Notes: generated from the sequence alone by a model not told the origin. A stretch of DNA of 64,000 nt from Aricia agestis (GCF_905147365.1 NC_056420.1:8690001-8754000); one strand, 5' to 3'. Shown: positions 22,692 to 34,182, counted from the stretch's first letter. Numbers and translations are program-made.

Positions 22692-23140
22692 CAAGCTAAC
22701 CAATTTTGATAATTCATGTTACTTATACATAAAATAAAACTCATTAAAAATTACTTCGTTTTATAAACAGATTGGTTAAACAAAATATTTTTCAACGTAA
22801 TAATCATTTGAAGTTGATTATCATGACGTGGGATTTCGTAGCATCTGCGTAGCGATTTCGTAGCAAATAAAAATATTGTGAGTTCGTAGACCCTTGGAAG
22901 ATCTCGTAGACCTCTAGAATTATGAATTAAATTATGTATTTAATTGTTGGCATTATATTGATGACCAGTTTACAATATTCCAGTCACTGGACTGGAATTC
23001 GATCACTGGATCGAATCCAGCGCTGACTTTCAGACAAACAAACTCTTTAGCTTTAAAATATTGGTATAGATTAGGAAATGTTTCTTTATACTGATGATTT
23101 GACTTCACGATTGATCGAACGGTTTGTTTGTTTATAGAAT

Positions 23141-23372
23141 AGGGTGAGCATGACTAGTGATTGGACAGAACTAGTCATTGGACAGAGCACAATTAAACAC
23201 ATTATTTATTAGGATGGTTAGGTTGGGAAAACAGGTAGTTTTTCTTTCAAATCAGGCGTTTTATTAGGTAATTTAGTAACAGGCAGTTTTTAAAGCAACC
23301 TTAATAAATTTTGTGTTTTTGTGCTTTGTCCAATGAATGGTACTGTCCAATCACTAGTCATTTACCCTGCTA
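23141..23372. mobile_element. MITE with AGGGT(G/A)..ATGACTAGTGATTGG ends
   Basis: The left end AGGGTGAGCATGACTAGTGA and the right end (inverse of AGGGTAAATGACTAGTGATT) continue inward with TTGGACAG and CATTGGACA(G/A)AGCACAA. The centre is about 130 bp. A CTATA/TATAG-like flank is present on both sides but no clean target duplication. Confidence 0.75.
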
Positions 23373-24004
23373 TATTGATGTTTGATAGAAAGGAGGTCTA
23401 TAGCTTTTAAGGAATTGGTCTAATGGAAATGGTTCTTTAAATTAGTAATGAATCAGCAATGCTAACTGATAACCAGTTAACCAGTTTGTCAACCCAATAG
23501 ATTAGTCAGATACACATCTGCGACACGAAGCGGTTGGACTAGCCCAGATATCTATCGTTTCAAAACCTTAACAGACAATGATTTGGAAGATAGGGATGAG
23601 ATCCTACAAACTCTTTTGTTTCTAGGAGCCCATAATTCCTTGTGTTGACATTTCGATAATTTTGGGAATGAGAATTTATAAGCAGAATTACGTACCGTCC
23701 ATACTAATAATATAACGCGAAAGTTGGTCTGTCTGTTATATCTTTACACTTAAACTGCTAAACCAATTTTGACAATACTTCGATATTTTGAGCTCCAAAG
23801 AAGAAATTTTTATTTAAAAAAATCGAAAGTTCTCGCAAGGTCAATGAATTTCGGCTTAAAGAACTTTCAGACGGTATCTAGTGTTCTGTAATTATTATTT
23901 TTTGCAATCATTATTGTTAATGTCTGTCAAAATGTCATTAATCATTATCATTACTATATTAACATTACGTCTTGTGCAATATTCTCCAATGTCATATAAT
24001 TATA
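23373..24004. other. AT-rich DNA with a Helitron remnant
   Basis: At 23697-23800, TCCATACTAATAATATAACGC, GAAAGTTGGTCTGTCTG and AACCAATTTTGACAATACTT form a decayed Helitron head. No gene seen. Confidence 0.5.
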
Positions 24005-24333
24005 CGTGGGAGAGCCATGCTTCGGCACGAATGGGCCGGCTCGACCGGAGAAATACCACGTTCTCACAGAAAACCGGCGTGAAACAGTACTTGCGCTGTG
24101 TTTCGCCGAGGGGGTGAGTTTACCGGAGGCCCAATCCCATACCCTATTCCCTTCCCTACCCTCCCCTATTCCCTTCCCATCCCTACCCTCCCCTATTACC
24201 CTATTCCCCCTTAAAAGGTCGGCAACGCACCTGCAGCTCTTCTGATGTTGCGAGTGTCCATGGGCGACGGAAGTTGCTTTCCATCAGGTGACCCGTTTGA
24301 TCGTTTGCCCCCTAATTTCATTAAAAAAAAAAA
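24005..24333 (+). mobile_element. SINE-like retroelement (CGTGGGAGAGCC family), copy 2
   Basis: Full-length copy with the family 5' block, a long CCCTACC/CCCTATT tract (about 24140-24210), the conserved 3' block and an A run at 24322-24333. ATGTCA follows the tail and AATGTCATATAATTATA precedes the 5' end, a possible short target duplication. Confidence 0.75.
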
Positions 24334-25078
24334 TGTCACGATTAGGTATTTAATTTGCTACATTCGAGAAATAGAAAAGACACTATCCTAAAGCTTGTTC
24401 TACATACCACATTTTATAGGTATTAAGTAGGTACAACATAGCCTATCCTTACGTATTCAAACTTGTAGGCTAAATATAAAACCAAGACTTCTTAAAGATA
24501 CATTTTCTTATTTTTTAATTTCCCAGCCACAATCGGAACACGAATCCGGTCGAATTTTATAGTATCTAATGTGAAACATGCGTCGGGATGTGTTTTGGCA
24601 TTTTGATATTAATGTGCGGTTATTTTATTCCGTTTCCTAGAATGATTTCTTTGAATAAGCAAAATCAGGTACTTAATTTTATCATTGAAAATTTCCTTAT
24701 ATTACACGTTTGGAAATGATGGAAAGCCATGATTATGATTGCCACTATAGTTGCGTAGCTGCAGTCTATTCTTTACACAATGCACAATCAACGCTGATAT
24801 TGGAAAATCATAAAGGAATCCCCGTCTGCCTGTCTGTTTATTTATCACTGTTGTACTGCTGAACTGAACTTTGATAGTTATAAAGGTACCTACTTAAGGT
24901 TATGGATACTTTCCTTGTATATTGTATACTACAATATACAAGTTTTTACCAGGAAAAAGAATATAGTGAATTATTATTTTTAACTTAATATTTAGTTATT
25001 GGTGGTGGACCAACCTAATCCTTCAACCTAATTGTTCTTTTCTTGATGTAATGCTGTCTGAAACGTTTTGATGGTTAC
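24334..25078. other. AT-rich DNA, no feature seen
   Basis: No gene or clear element. A short inverted phrase TTGTATATTGTA/TACAATATACAA occurs at about 24914-24938. Confidence 0.45.
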
Positions 25079-25190
25079 CTGGAAGACATCGCTTTTAGCG
25101 ATAAGGCCGCCAAAATTGTACTTTTTTTTTAACTGATGTGTATGTTATAACTGTATGTATTCTTGGTGTACAATAAAAATTATTATTATT
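25079..25190 (+). mobile_element. CR1-like LINE, 3' UTR fragment
   Basis: CTGGAAGACATCGCTTTTAG, CGATAAGGCCGCC, then a T run, TGTATTCTTGGTGTACAATA and a (ATT)n tail. This is the same 3' stem-loop module as the LINE fragment ending at 18935, with a different simple-repeat tail. No coding sequence remains. Confidence 0.7.
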
Positions 25191-26084
25191 ATAGTTCCCG
25201 CGCAAAAAAGTAAAAAACAAATTTCGGACATTATCTACGTGAATAAAGTAATTAACTTTATTAAATGTAGAGCTAGCTACTTACTTATAACAATAAATGT
25301 TTTTGTAGACTGGTGTGTACGTTGGTGATACAGAGTTACAGACTTAATCCTATTGGTTTATGTAAATGACAGCAAATCTAGATCTCAGTAACATACATAC
25401 CGACTCTACATATTTTCTACTTTATATTGTATTTTCTAGCCTTTATATAGTTACATAACTAATTTGAAACAGGACAGTGATAAAGCACTTTAATTCGTAA
25501 GTTACTATCGACACATGAGCAGTATTTTACTGAGAATAATTTGTTCGACTCCAAAATAGGCTTAGAGCTAGAGTTTATAAGCTGTCAACGCATAAAATAT
25601 TCCCTTATAAGAAATCGCTAAATCATGCCAGAAATATATAAGAGCGGCAGAAATAAACATTAAGTGACCGTAGCAAAACGGGTGAGACGGAACGTTAATG
25701 CAGCGACTTCAATGTCTGTCCGTGAGTCTATCTGTTAGTCTTACATTCTGTCTGTATGTATGTTTATTAACAGGAGTATCTTGTGAATCGTGAAAATTAA
25801 ACAGCTGTTATTACATGTCTCCGCGGCGGAAACGCACCGACGACGCAACAAAATAATATACACTGCTCGTCGCACTTGGCACTATAAACGTGTCAAATAC
25901 ACTATTGAGTTGTCCATCAAGTGATGTTTGGCTTTATCAAGGTGATTGATGTGTCATACATTCGTACCAGTATAGACCGTACACTGTAGGGGTTTACCCT
26001 AATTTGGGGCAGGATTAGGTGAATTATATCGACGTCTCTGCAATGGACTAGGGAACTGAGCCAAGATATTTTCTTAATATTTTC
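25191..26084. other. AT-rich DNA, no feature seen
   Basis: No gene or recognised element; a GC-richer patch at 25820-25880 lacks a frame. Confidence 0.45.
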
Positions 26085-26205
26085 TTTATGGAAACGCCGA
26101 CCAAAAATGTATGGAATTGACATAAGCGTTCGTCAATATGACGTTGACTCACTTGACGTTCGACTCGTCTAATGCCAATTTCATACATTTTGATCGCCAA
26201 TTCTA
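26085..26205. mobile_element. MITE with AAAATGTATGGAATTGACAT arms, copy 1
   Basis: The left arm ACCAAAAATGTATGGAATTG, then ACATAAGCG, is inverted in the right arm (TAATGCCAATTTCATACATTTTGATCGCC). The motif ATATGACGTTGA lies between them. The same arms and core recur at 61375-61482. Confidence 0.65.
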
Positions 26206-26512
26206 TAAAGAAGTCTTGGCTAGTGGCTCTGAAATTAACCGCGGGCCCTGAAAAAGTGTGGAGTGTATGCTTATACGCAGAGCACCATTTGTCAGTCCCA
26301 ACTCCCGGTCGTTTACCTAGTGATCTCATCGCCCCAGAAAAGTTTAAACCAATTACGCTTTCTCGGCCGAAAACTAGACGGCCTACTTTACTTCGGCCAT
26401 AAATCGGCCGTTTCTTTTGTCTGAACTGTCAGAAATCAATTAGGCCTCGCGAAATGTGTGAAGCTGTGAGTTGTGACTAACGTCTAACACTGTATCTACT
26501 TTCATACTAGTA

Positions 26513-26722
26513 TCCATACTAATCAGGGCGAGCAAAACGAGCCCTAGTATATCCCATAATCTGAACATTTTGTCGTACACTTTAAGGAAAATCTATCACG
26601 CCTATTGATTTGTGCTTTAACATAGTAATTTTTATTTATATGTAGATATTATGTTATTATCAGTCAGTCAATGACTCCAGGTGTGACGACGCGATCCCTT
26701 ACAAAGCTCGGCTTTTAGCTAG
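26513..26722 (+). mobile_element. Small non-autonomous Helitron (210 bp)
   Basis: Preceded by A and starting TCCATACTAATCAGGGCG. It ends AAAGCTCGGCTTTTAGCTAG and is followed by T, as expected for Helitron insertion between A and T. A short hairpin (CGAGC.../GCTCG-type) precedes the CTAG. A second, decayed head follows directly at 26723-26815 (TTTAAATGCGAAAGTGTG, CTGAACGGATTTTGCTG). Confidence 0.7.
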
Positions 26723-26815
26723 TATTATATTTAAATGCGAAAGTGTGTGTAACCTCTTCCCGACCAATTAGCTGAACGGATTTTGCTGATATATTAGGTA
26801 TGGAAATACATTGAA
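26723..26815 (+). mobile_element. Helitron head remnant abutting the previous element
   Basis: TTTAAATGCGAAAGTGTGTG, AACCTCTTCCCGACC, GAACGGATTTTGCTGAT and AGGTATGGAAATAC correspond to the start of the GTCT-type Helitron. The 3' part is lost. Confidence 0.6.
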
Positions 26816-27057
26816 TTATTTTTTGTTAACTCTGATACAATGGGATATTTATATTATTTGTTAACTCTGAAATGTTACCATTCAACTAAATATAATTTTA
26901 ATGCCAAATTGTACAATCACTAAAGGAACAAAATTATTATAATAACTAACGTAATGACGTAAATAGGAAAGCCAAACCACCATGGTTTTCCAATAAACCG
27001 CAGTTTTAGCAATTTAATGTATGAGTCATAATTATTAAATTATTAATTACTAAAGTC

Positions 27058-27185
27058 GGCCAAGTGCGAGTTGGACTCGCGCACGAAGGGTTCCGTACCA
27101 CAATAGAGCAAAAATAGGCTGAAAATTGACAGACATTGAAGTCTTAGTAATAGTCCCGTTTTTACCCTTTGGGTACGGAACCCTA
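27058..27185 (+). mobile_element. AGGGTTCCGTACC interspersed repeat, internally deleted copy
   Basis: Keeps CGGCCAAGTGCGAGTTGGAC, AAGGGTTCCGTACC and the 3' block GAAGTCTTAGTAAT, CCCTTTGGGTACGGAACCCT. It has lost about 330 bp of the interior compared with 17700-18155. Confidence 0.75.
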
Positions 27186-27247
27186 AAAAAGATATGCCCG
27201 GTTCCTTAGCTTTCTTAACTCGAGTTTATCTATTCAGTAACGCTTGT

Positions 27248-27441
27248 AAAGGTGCACCCACATAGCAGTTGTATAACGTTATAAAATATTGTGTAACACG
27301 ATAACATTTTATAATAGCGTGTAACATACACTTCAACATGTCATTAATTAAACGTGTCTTTTGTTATAATTTGTTAAAAAAAAAGATAGACAAAAATGGT
27401 ATCTAACGTTATATAAGTAACTGCTGTGTGGGAGCACCTTT
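27248..27441. mobile_element. MITE with AAAGGTGCNCCCACANAGCA ends
   Basis: The left end AAAGGTGCACCCACATAGCA is the inverse of the right end (TGCTGTGTGGGAGCACCTTT) with single differences. TATAACGTTA is repeated inverted further in. Length is 194 bp and no coding capacity is seen. Confidence 0.75.
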
Positions 27442-28778
27442 ATTGGCTAACGTCAAAAATATTAATCAATCAACAACACTGTTAAAAGTTGAACAGATAA
27501 ACTTCAGTCAAAAGCCTCAGAAGCCTGGTGTTATCCACCCGTAAAAACAATTACGATCATTTTGTACTAGTCCTGACTCCTGACGTATTTTGGCAAATTC
27601 TAGGCCCAATAAATTACGACAGAAAACAATTTTGGCCAACGGCTACAAACTAGGACGTAGCTAGTTCTGTCTACTCTGCTAGGAGCGTAGCTACCGCCGT
27701 ATCTGAAATGTCAATTATATGTGGCCCCCGGGCCAACATGCGTAATTTACTCTCCCTGAGGGCCTCCAAATAAATTTTTATTTCTAGACCGAGACACTAT
27801 TCTTCTAGACGTAAAAAAAAACTAAAAGATAATTTAACGCACCTAACTCACTTTAATAGAGTAATGAACCTAATAAATGAGGACTGACAGATTCCGATAT
27901 TAAATTAATTGGTTCACGTCACGACCGAGGTAGGACATGTGCAAAAAATTGTTTGACACCTAATAATTGTGAAGAGTTTTCCTTGTTATGCTTTATCACG
28001 CCTTTGTCTTATTATATGGTAGTTTGGCAGGGACTATAATTTTGTTTCAAAAAATGTTTTCCTTAGCTTAAAACGGGCAAAACCATACATACATTTGTAG
28101 GTCTTATACATCTGGAACCTAGACGCCGCATAGTAATGTATCTATTAATTTATATGAAATAACATTACGTTATCGGCACGCAATGAAATTGAAAGTTATT
28201 GAAAGTGCTTTGCAATAGGCCGGATAGGTCGGGCACAAACCGTTTTATATGACCATCCATCTATAATAATATTTTAATAATATTCTAAAATGTCTAGCCT
28301 GTCTGTCTGTTTTTGCGTCCCGATAAAGATCAAACGAAATTGTGGTGCTCTACGAAATACGAATAGTTATCTTGTTTAATATTATAATAATAATTATAAT
28401 TGCAGCGACCAGGACCTTAAGGCGACGCTTTGCTAATTTGGCTGTAGCGATGTCGATTTTTCTCTGTAATGACTAAAGCTAAGAAATTAAAGTTCATTGT
28501 CAGTATTCATCATGTGTCTTTGAATTACTCATAGCATAACACGTTTGTTCAACTTTTTAAATAACACAGAATAATCAATCAAAAAGACCCCTCTAAAAAA
28601 AGGGGATTCCTATTTTGCCAACAGAGGAGAGTGATTTAAGCTTCCAAAATGTGTACATAAATTGGTTCATACCCTTTATTTTTCCCATAGCTTATATGAA
28701 ATATATTTATAGTTTTTAAATTACGTGACAAAAACCATTTTGTCGCTACGCCCGGCCCTTTCCATTTTTTGCTGTTCC
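27442..28778. other. AT-rich DNA, no gene seen
   Basis: Fragments of other repeats may be present (GGCCCCCGGGCC near 27722, GTCTGTCTGTTTTTGCG near 28300) but no full element or coding exon is recognised. Confidence 0.45.
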
Positions 28779-28831
28779 ATTGCTTGTTTTCTTTGAGAGG
28801 CTGGGCCGGCCTCTCATAGAAAACAAGCAAT
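28779..28831. repeat. Near-perfect hairpin, 23-bp arms, short spacer
   Basis: ATTGCTTGTTTTCTTTGAGA pairs with TCTCATAGAAAACAAGCAAT with one mismatch. The apex is GGCTGGGCCGGCC. No second copy seen. Confidence 0.85.
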
Positions 28832-29889
28832 CTAAATCATATCGAACACGGTTTTTTACTTTAACGCGGCGTCATCTTAAACATTATCTTATTTAGGCAT
28901 TAGTTTGTATTTAATATTTTAATGTAATTTATTTTGTAATAACTGACAAACTTAGATAAAAAGTCCACGAATGCAATAATTTCGTAATGATGTAATCAAA
29001 ACTTCTTATCATAGGCAGTGGGCATAAAAAATCCATTTGCTATTTAGGCAATCGTTTTTTGTAGATACAAGTCCAAGGAAGGTCAGTTTTTAATGATTCT
29101 AGACGTTGCCGGCAAAGTTTAAGCATATTATTTCATGGAAACCGTTATATATTATTCCTCGACAAAAACTATCTTATGTGTATTTTCGGGACCTTTTCTT
29201 TTTTGAGAAAACGACTCATTGGCACCGATTACTAAATACGAAATGTCATCGGTGTAAGCGTAATATGGTAACAGATAGACAACTTCTTGTATTTCTTTTA
29301 TATTTTGAATTTTTGGAATAAAGTTCCTCATCGCGCGTAGCGAAAGGGGGCTAGACGGAAAAAGTTTTAACGACACGACACAAAAGTGTCGGCCGACACT
29401 TTTTTAGTACCTGTGAAGGGCAGAGGCCGTTGATAGTATTCCTGGGCGTCATCATCATCATCTAGTGATGGCGTTTTTGAGAATAAACAACGCGACATCT
29501 ACCGGACGTTTTTAAATAAATTTTATTACAATTCCACAAAAGTGTCGTTGTTAGTATTCCTGGGCGTCAACTAGATGGCGTTTTTTTATATAACTTCGTT
29601 CCATCCGGGTGTCCCTTGACACCTCTCAAGTTTTTACTCAGCTCTCTTTATTAATTAATTCTTTGGTCAGGATCAATTCATACCTAAACGCATTGAAATA
29701 GTTCATTATGGTGAGGACAATAAATAAAATAATTATTAGTGTGACACAGACGCAAAATCGAGCAATTATCCTCGTGTCAACTTAACTTTCCTTGAAGTAA
29801 TTTTCCAATGGTGAAAACCCCGTTTAAATAGCTTCTGTACAAAGTTCACTTTACCCAATGTTAGGCAAGTCCAAACACAATCATTTAAA
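28832..29889. other. AT-rich DNA with a repeated GTATTCCTGGGCGTC motif
   Basis: AGTATTCCTGGGCGTCATC (about 29437) followed by TAGTGATGGCG recurs as AGTATTCCTGGGCGTCAACT, AGATGGCG (about 29553). ACAAAAGTGTCG also occurs at both sites. Probably pieces of one inserted element. No gene recognised. Confidence 0.4.
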
Positions 29890-30315
29890 GGTCAATGTAT
29901 ACGCCTGTACAATAAAATCCCAGAAAACGTTCAAAATTTTTCGATTAATAAATTTAAAAAAGTAGTTAAAGACCGTTTGTGTGCCAAAGCCTATTACAAG
30001 GTCAATGATTTCATAAACGATGGCACATCTTGGGAGTAGGACGGCTCCTTGCAAGGCTACTTCTACATTATTATATTATGACTTACAATTATGTATGGAT
30101 GTTGACATTGTATAATTTTAAGTTACAATTGTAAATTTTATTTTAAAAAGACTAATTTTTTTCTCACTTTTTTGGTAAAAAGTGGGACCCCGTGCGAGTT
30201 TCTTAGGATAGTTCCCGAACCGGTGGCAGGCACCATTAGCATCAACGTTCTGAAAGTATTTGTTACAAATCTATTCGGAAATAAAACAATTTTTATTTTT
30301 ATTTTATTTTATTCT
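29890..30315 (+). pseudogene. Jockey-group LINE, 3' fragment
   Basis: The C-terminal coding piece reads LYNKIPENVQNFSINKFKKV, then KDRLCAKAYYKVNDFINDGT. It is closely related to the end of the LINE at 48276-51237. The 3' UTR follows, with AAAAAGTGGGACCCCGTGCG, GAGTTTCTTA, CCGGTGGCAGGCACC, AATAAAAC and a T/A-rich tail. Only about 40 codons of protein remain. Confidence 0.8.
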
Positions 30316-30744
30316 GTGGTTTTTGATCAAATTATGGACAATCATTATTGCGATGCCTACCATGTAGATTGATCGTAGACTTTCCAAAAAGCGTTATTTT
30401 ATAACCAACTAGATGACGCCCGCAAATCCGTTGCGTCAAAATTCGTTTATCGCGCGGGACATAAATCACATTAGTGGGTAGTTTCAAATCTAACGTTAGC
30501 TGGTGTCACTACCGAATCATGAACAAATTCACATTCGTTATTCATTATTAATAGCTAACTTAACCTAGGAAAGAACACAAACACAAGAACTTAATTAGAA
30601 AATTTATATTTAAAAATTTAAATGTAGTATTTAAATTTATATTCGTTATATATAAAGTAACGATACGAACGATAAAATCGTTATTAATATGAAATGTTCA
30701 TCTTTTCTAAAGAAAAAATGTATAAAAATATAACTTACGTGAAT
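30316..30744. other. AT-rich DNA with a Helitron 3' remnant
   Basis: At 30408-30466, CTAGATGACGCCCGCAAATC, CGTTGCGTCAAAATTCG and TTTATCGCGCGGGAC are the reverse-oriented 3' end of the GTCT-type Helitron. Otherwise nothing is seen. Confidence 0.5.
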
Positions 30745-30841
30745 TACCAAAACCTTGAAAAACGGTAAAAACATAACACTGAAATTATTTCACTTTATAC
30801 TTAAATTATAAAACTGGGAGTTATATAATAAGGAGGAAACC

Positions 30842-30970
30842 AAAACGCCAATGATCATAGTCGAGCGGGAATTCTCCCTCTACCTGCTCGATGATGGCGC
30901 CAAGGTTGACAGAGCTACCAACATTCAGGAAATAAAAGGAGGTAAAATCTGCGGAAACGGAAGTGCCTTC
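30842..30970. other. Unidentified GC-rich, coding-like segment
   Basis: A ~125-bp segment of balanced composition in AT-rich DNA. The plus strand opens with ATG at 30852 (MIIVEREFSLYLLDDGAKVD...) and closes at TAG near 30972. The minus strand is also open (phrases LNVGSSVNLGAIIEQVEGEF and PLDYDHWRFGF) and is preceded by an acceptor-like TTCCGCAG. On the minus strand it is followed downstream by a donor-like GTAAGTTAT at about 30738. No family was recognised on either strand. It could be an exon, a domesticated fragment or a MITE. Confidence 0.3.
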
Positions 30971-31351
30971 TAGTCTAGTCTAGCGCCAACTTGTTTGATA
31001 AATATAATATAAGGAAGGTATCTCTGTAGGAAGGTAAATTATAGGATCGTAATAATAACTGAAGAGTTACGTGCTACTGATTCATATTCAAAGTACGAAG
31101 AAAGTGTCACGTATCTTTTGTTCAATATTTGAAAAGCAGAACTATGAAAGCCTACCTTATGAGTTACGCAATGAGGATGTAATGTTTTATCATTGAAAGA
31201 GACGGTATAGGGTGGGTACAGGTAATAAAGATACTTGAAGCGTCGCTACCACAGAAATGATTGGCGTACCAAAGCCAGTAAGTCAGATTCATCAAAGAGT
31301 CAAACAGAAATAAGTCGTTTCTAATAGAAGTGCAATTATATTATAGTTTTT
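30971..31351. other. AT-rich DNA, no feature seen
   Basis: A short TCTAGTCTAGTCTAG run lies at 30971-30985. No gene recognised. Confidence 0.45.
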
Positions 31352-31520
31352 AACCCCCGACAAAAAAGAGGGGTGTTATATGTTTGACGTGTCTGTCTGT
31401 CTGTCTGTTTGTCTGTGTGTGTATCTGTCCGTGGCATCGTAGCATCCAAACGGGTGGACCGATTTTGATCTAGTTTTTTTTGTTTAAAAGCTGACATGAT
31501 CGAGAGTGTTCTTAGCTATA
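31352..31520 (+). mobile_element. Lepidopteran repeat of the 'AACCCCCGACAAAAAAGAGG' type
   Basis: AACCCCCGACAAAAAAGAGG, GGTGTTATATGTTTGACGTG, a (TGTC)n tract, GGCATCGTAGCATCCAAACG and GGTGGACCGATTTTGATC. The layout (short head, microsatellite, 'ACCGATTTT' block) parallels the Helitrons, but both ends are lost here, so the class is inferred. Confidence 0.5.
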
Positions 31521-31850
31521 ACTCATCATTATCAGACAATCAGGGTTTATCTGGTTCATGAAAGGCTGTTAGCAACTTGTTGTCGTTTGATAGGTCTTAT
31601 ATTTCATTCTAGTTCGTGACATTTGTGAGTATACAATATACATATACACATATTACTGGAAAGTTGACCTGGTGCTGCAGCATCACCTGGTAATCAATAG
31701 GATATCCAACTCCTCGCCAACTTAGAGCAGAGGTTTCATGTTTGGGCTCATATTAACGGCCTCATTGAAAAGAACATTGATAGATGGTAATCATGAGAAT
31801 ATGATTATTCTGCACTATAACCAACACAAGTTTAAAAAGTATGAAATAAA

Positions 31851-32254
31851 ATTAAATTAAGAAATTTAAAAAACCCCCGCCAAACAACTTTAAAAAGAAA
31901 TGAAATAATATATACTGCCTTTAAGTTCAAATAATTTCTAACTTGTCTAAAGTAATATTTTAGTCCATAATTGTTGTCAAGGTGTGTCGGGGGACCGCTA
32001 ATGTAGATGTTTGATTTCACATAACATTATAGTTTAAGGATCAGTTCACACCGAACCGAATCAAGATAATCAGCGTCTTGGCGGTTGTAGTTTGTAGTTT
32101 ACTTGGCGGTCCCCCGACACACCGTGATAACAATTATGGACTAAAATATTACTTTAGACAAGTTAGAAATTATTTGAACTTAAAGGCAGTAAATATTATT
32201 TCATTTCTTTTTAAAGTTGTTTGGCGGGGGTTTTTTTAAATTTCTTAATTTAAT
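31851..32254. mobile_element. MITE with ~148-bp terminal inverted repeats
   Basis: Arms 31851-31999 and 32107-32254 are nearly identical inverted copies. They start ATTAAATTAAGAAATTTAAA and include CCCCCGCCAAACAACTTTAA, TTAAGTTCAAATAATTTCTA and GTGTGTCGGGGGACCGC. The ~107-bp centre contains TTCACACCGAACCGAATC. High arm identity suggests a fairly recent insertion. Confidence 0.85.
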
Positions 32255-32324
32255 ATACTTATGTAAAATTTATTCAGGATTTATTATAGGCACGTATAGA
32301 TTCGCCACTGCCGCTGCTTCCAGC

Positions 32325-33120
32325 GCTGAAATGAAATGAAATGAAAAATATTTATTTGTAAGTAGGTTAACAAAGTTACCACTTATAGAACATCGTGTCT
32401 ACATGAGGCCTACCACCGGTTCGGGAACTACCCCGCCGAGGAGAACCGGCGTAAGAAACTCGCACGGGGCCACCTTTTACCAAAAAGGTGGAAAATAACA
32501 ATAATACCTTAAAAGCTAAATTACACTAAGTATGTAAAAACGTAGTGAAAAAATTAATTATATTATAGAAGCGGCCTATGGTTTGTCAGCTTATTTTTTC
32601 CAAGGTGTGCTGTCATTGAGAAAATCAGTTACCTTACAATAAGCCTTAGCACACAAACGTTCTTTAACAACTTTTTTAAATTTATTAATTGAAAGATTTT
32701 GGACGTTTTCTGGGATTTTATTGTAGCGTATACCTTTGAAAGATTTGTTTACTTTGCTCAGCCAGGTTATTGGTATATCTAGCTTGTGCTTATTCCTAGT
32801 GTTCCTGCAGTGAATGTCACTTTTCATTTTATAATTATTTACATTTTATTTCACGTATAGCACATTATCCAAAATGTATTGAGAGATTACGGTTAAAATT
32901 CTTATTTCTCTGAGAGACTCAAAGGATGACATTTTATAAATGGATCGTATAGCTCGCTTCTGCAGCACAAATATTGTTAATATCAGCAGCACTTCCCCTT
33001 ATTAGACGGCCGTAAGACATTCTACTATGAAAATAACTATAATAAACTAATTTCGCCGCGTCTTCGGTCCGCGGTCGGACCGCGGTCCGCCTGTTGCCTA
33101 CCAACTTGATCTTGTGCAAA
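32325..33120 (-). pseudogene. Jockey-group LINE, 5'-truncated and decayed (minus strand)
   Basis: Read on the minus strand, a piece near 33070-32940 matches the palm-distal region of the LINE at 48276-51237 (LVYYSYFHSRMSYG, then ADINN). A second piece (32827-32591) carries NTRNKHKLDIPITWLSKVNK, NKIPENVQNLSINKFKKVVK and ERLCAKAYCKVTDFLNDSTP. The 3' UTR with CGCCGAGGAGAACCGGCG, AAGAAACTCGCACGGGGCC and a GAAAT-repeat tail lies at 32331-32470. Frameshifts separate the pieces. Confidence 0.8.
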
Positions 33121-33801
33121 TTAGATGACATTTTCATTGAGGCACGTACCTAAAGTCTGCTGTACACATTGGGCCAACGCATTGAACCAGCACATTGAGC
33201 CATCAGCCAACGTGAGTACGGAATGTTGCTTCCAACTTATGGCCAAGTGGGCAAGTTCACCCAATGCGCTTGCTCCCAGTGTGTCAAGCACTACAGCGCC
33301 CAGGCTTTGTGTGGCACCTTATAAGATGGCAGAGTTGCTTCTGATTTCAGCCACAATATTTTATCTGTCTAATTTACAGTACATTTAAAGATACTTCGGT
33401 TCAAGAAAATCATACATCCGTTGCTGAGTACATGAAATGTATTCCACATTTCGTTCAACGATGTGTTTATACAACAGTCAATAATCCAGTCCTTTACTGA
33501 TGGAAACGGAAGTCAGGCTATAAATACAAACCACTTATCATGTTATTATTGAACCCTTTAAAAACTATGGTTATACAGTGTCAGTGGCGTATTCAGCTAG
33601 CGCGGGGCCCGTAGCATTTGCGAATTGCGAGGAACTAAACTTTAAAACTACAATGTTATATCCTGAATATGTAGGTACCACGAAATGAGCATAGTGAAAG
33701 CGCTGTTCTTACTGCGTATGAAAAATTGACGCTAGGCTGAGACGTAAACAGCGGGCCAATTGGTATGCGGAACCCCTGAAATGTGAGCCCGTCGCGTAGC
33801 G
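33121..33801. other. Mixed repeat debris
   Basis: 33150-33320 has inverted-looking phrases (GCTGTACACATTGGGCCAAC, CCCAGTGTGTCAAGCACTAC), probably a MITE remnant. At 33585, CAGTGGCGTATTCAGCTAGC resembles a hAT-type terminus, but its partner was not found. No gene. Confidence 0.35.
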
Positions 33802-33876
33802 CCGGCCCATAATATAGCACGGTTTGTAGCATGTGCTAGTTGTACATGCTACAAACTGTGCTATATTATGGGCCGG
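33802..33876. repeat. Hairpin with 33-bp arms, 9-nt spacer
   Basis: CCGGCCCATAATATAGCACG starts the left arm. The right arm is its inverse with one G/A difference over 33 bp, and the spacer is GCTAGTTGT. It may be a minute MITE, because the ends (GGCCCATAAT) resemble PIF/Harbinger-like termini, but no target duplication is seen. Confidence 0.85.
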
Positions 33877-34057
33877 TTAGTTTCACCCCTGTCGAGTAGG
33901 AAAGTGAGCAGGGGACTGCCCACTGGGCCACTGCCCAGCGCGAGAATGTAAATATAGTCACACTGCCACTCGTGAGTCGTTACTCGTCATGCCGCTGCCC
34001 GACGCGGCAAGTATGTAGAGGGCTGAGTGTAAACGCTCGCTCCAGGGCTTGTACCAT

Positions 34058-34182
34058 GAAACTGTTTTGAGACTCAAACAATCGGACGAGAATGCCGCCT
34101 CCTACTCTAACAAACGTGAAATTCCGTTGTAAGAGCGGGACGCGGCATTCACGTCCGATTGTTTGAGTCTCAAAACAGTTTC
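34058..34182. repeat. Foldback sequence, 41-bp arms, ~43-bp centre
   Basis: GAAACTGTTTTGAGACTCAA, ACAATCGGACG and AATGCCGC are inverted at GCGGCATTCACGTCCGATTG ... CAAAACAGTTTC with few mismatches. No coding content. Confidence 0.8.

Noticed and set aside
33585..33801. Complete hAT element starting at CAGTGGCGTA
   Set aside because: The matching right terminus and an 8-bp target duplication could not be found.
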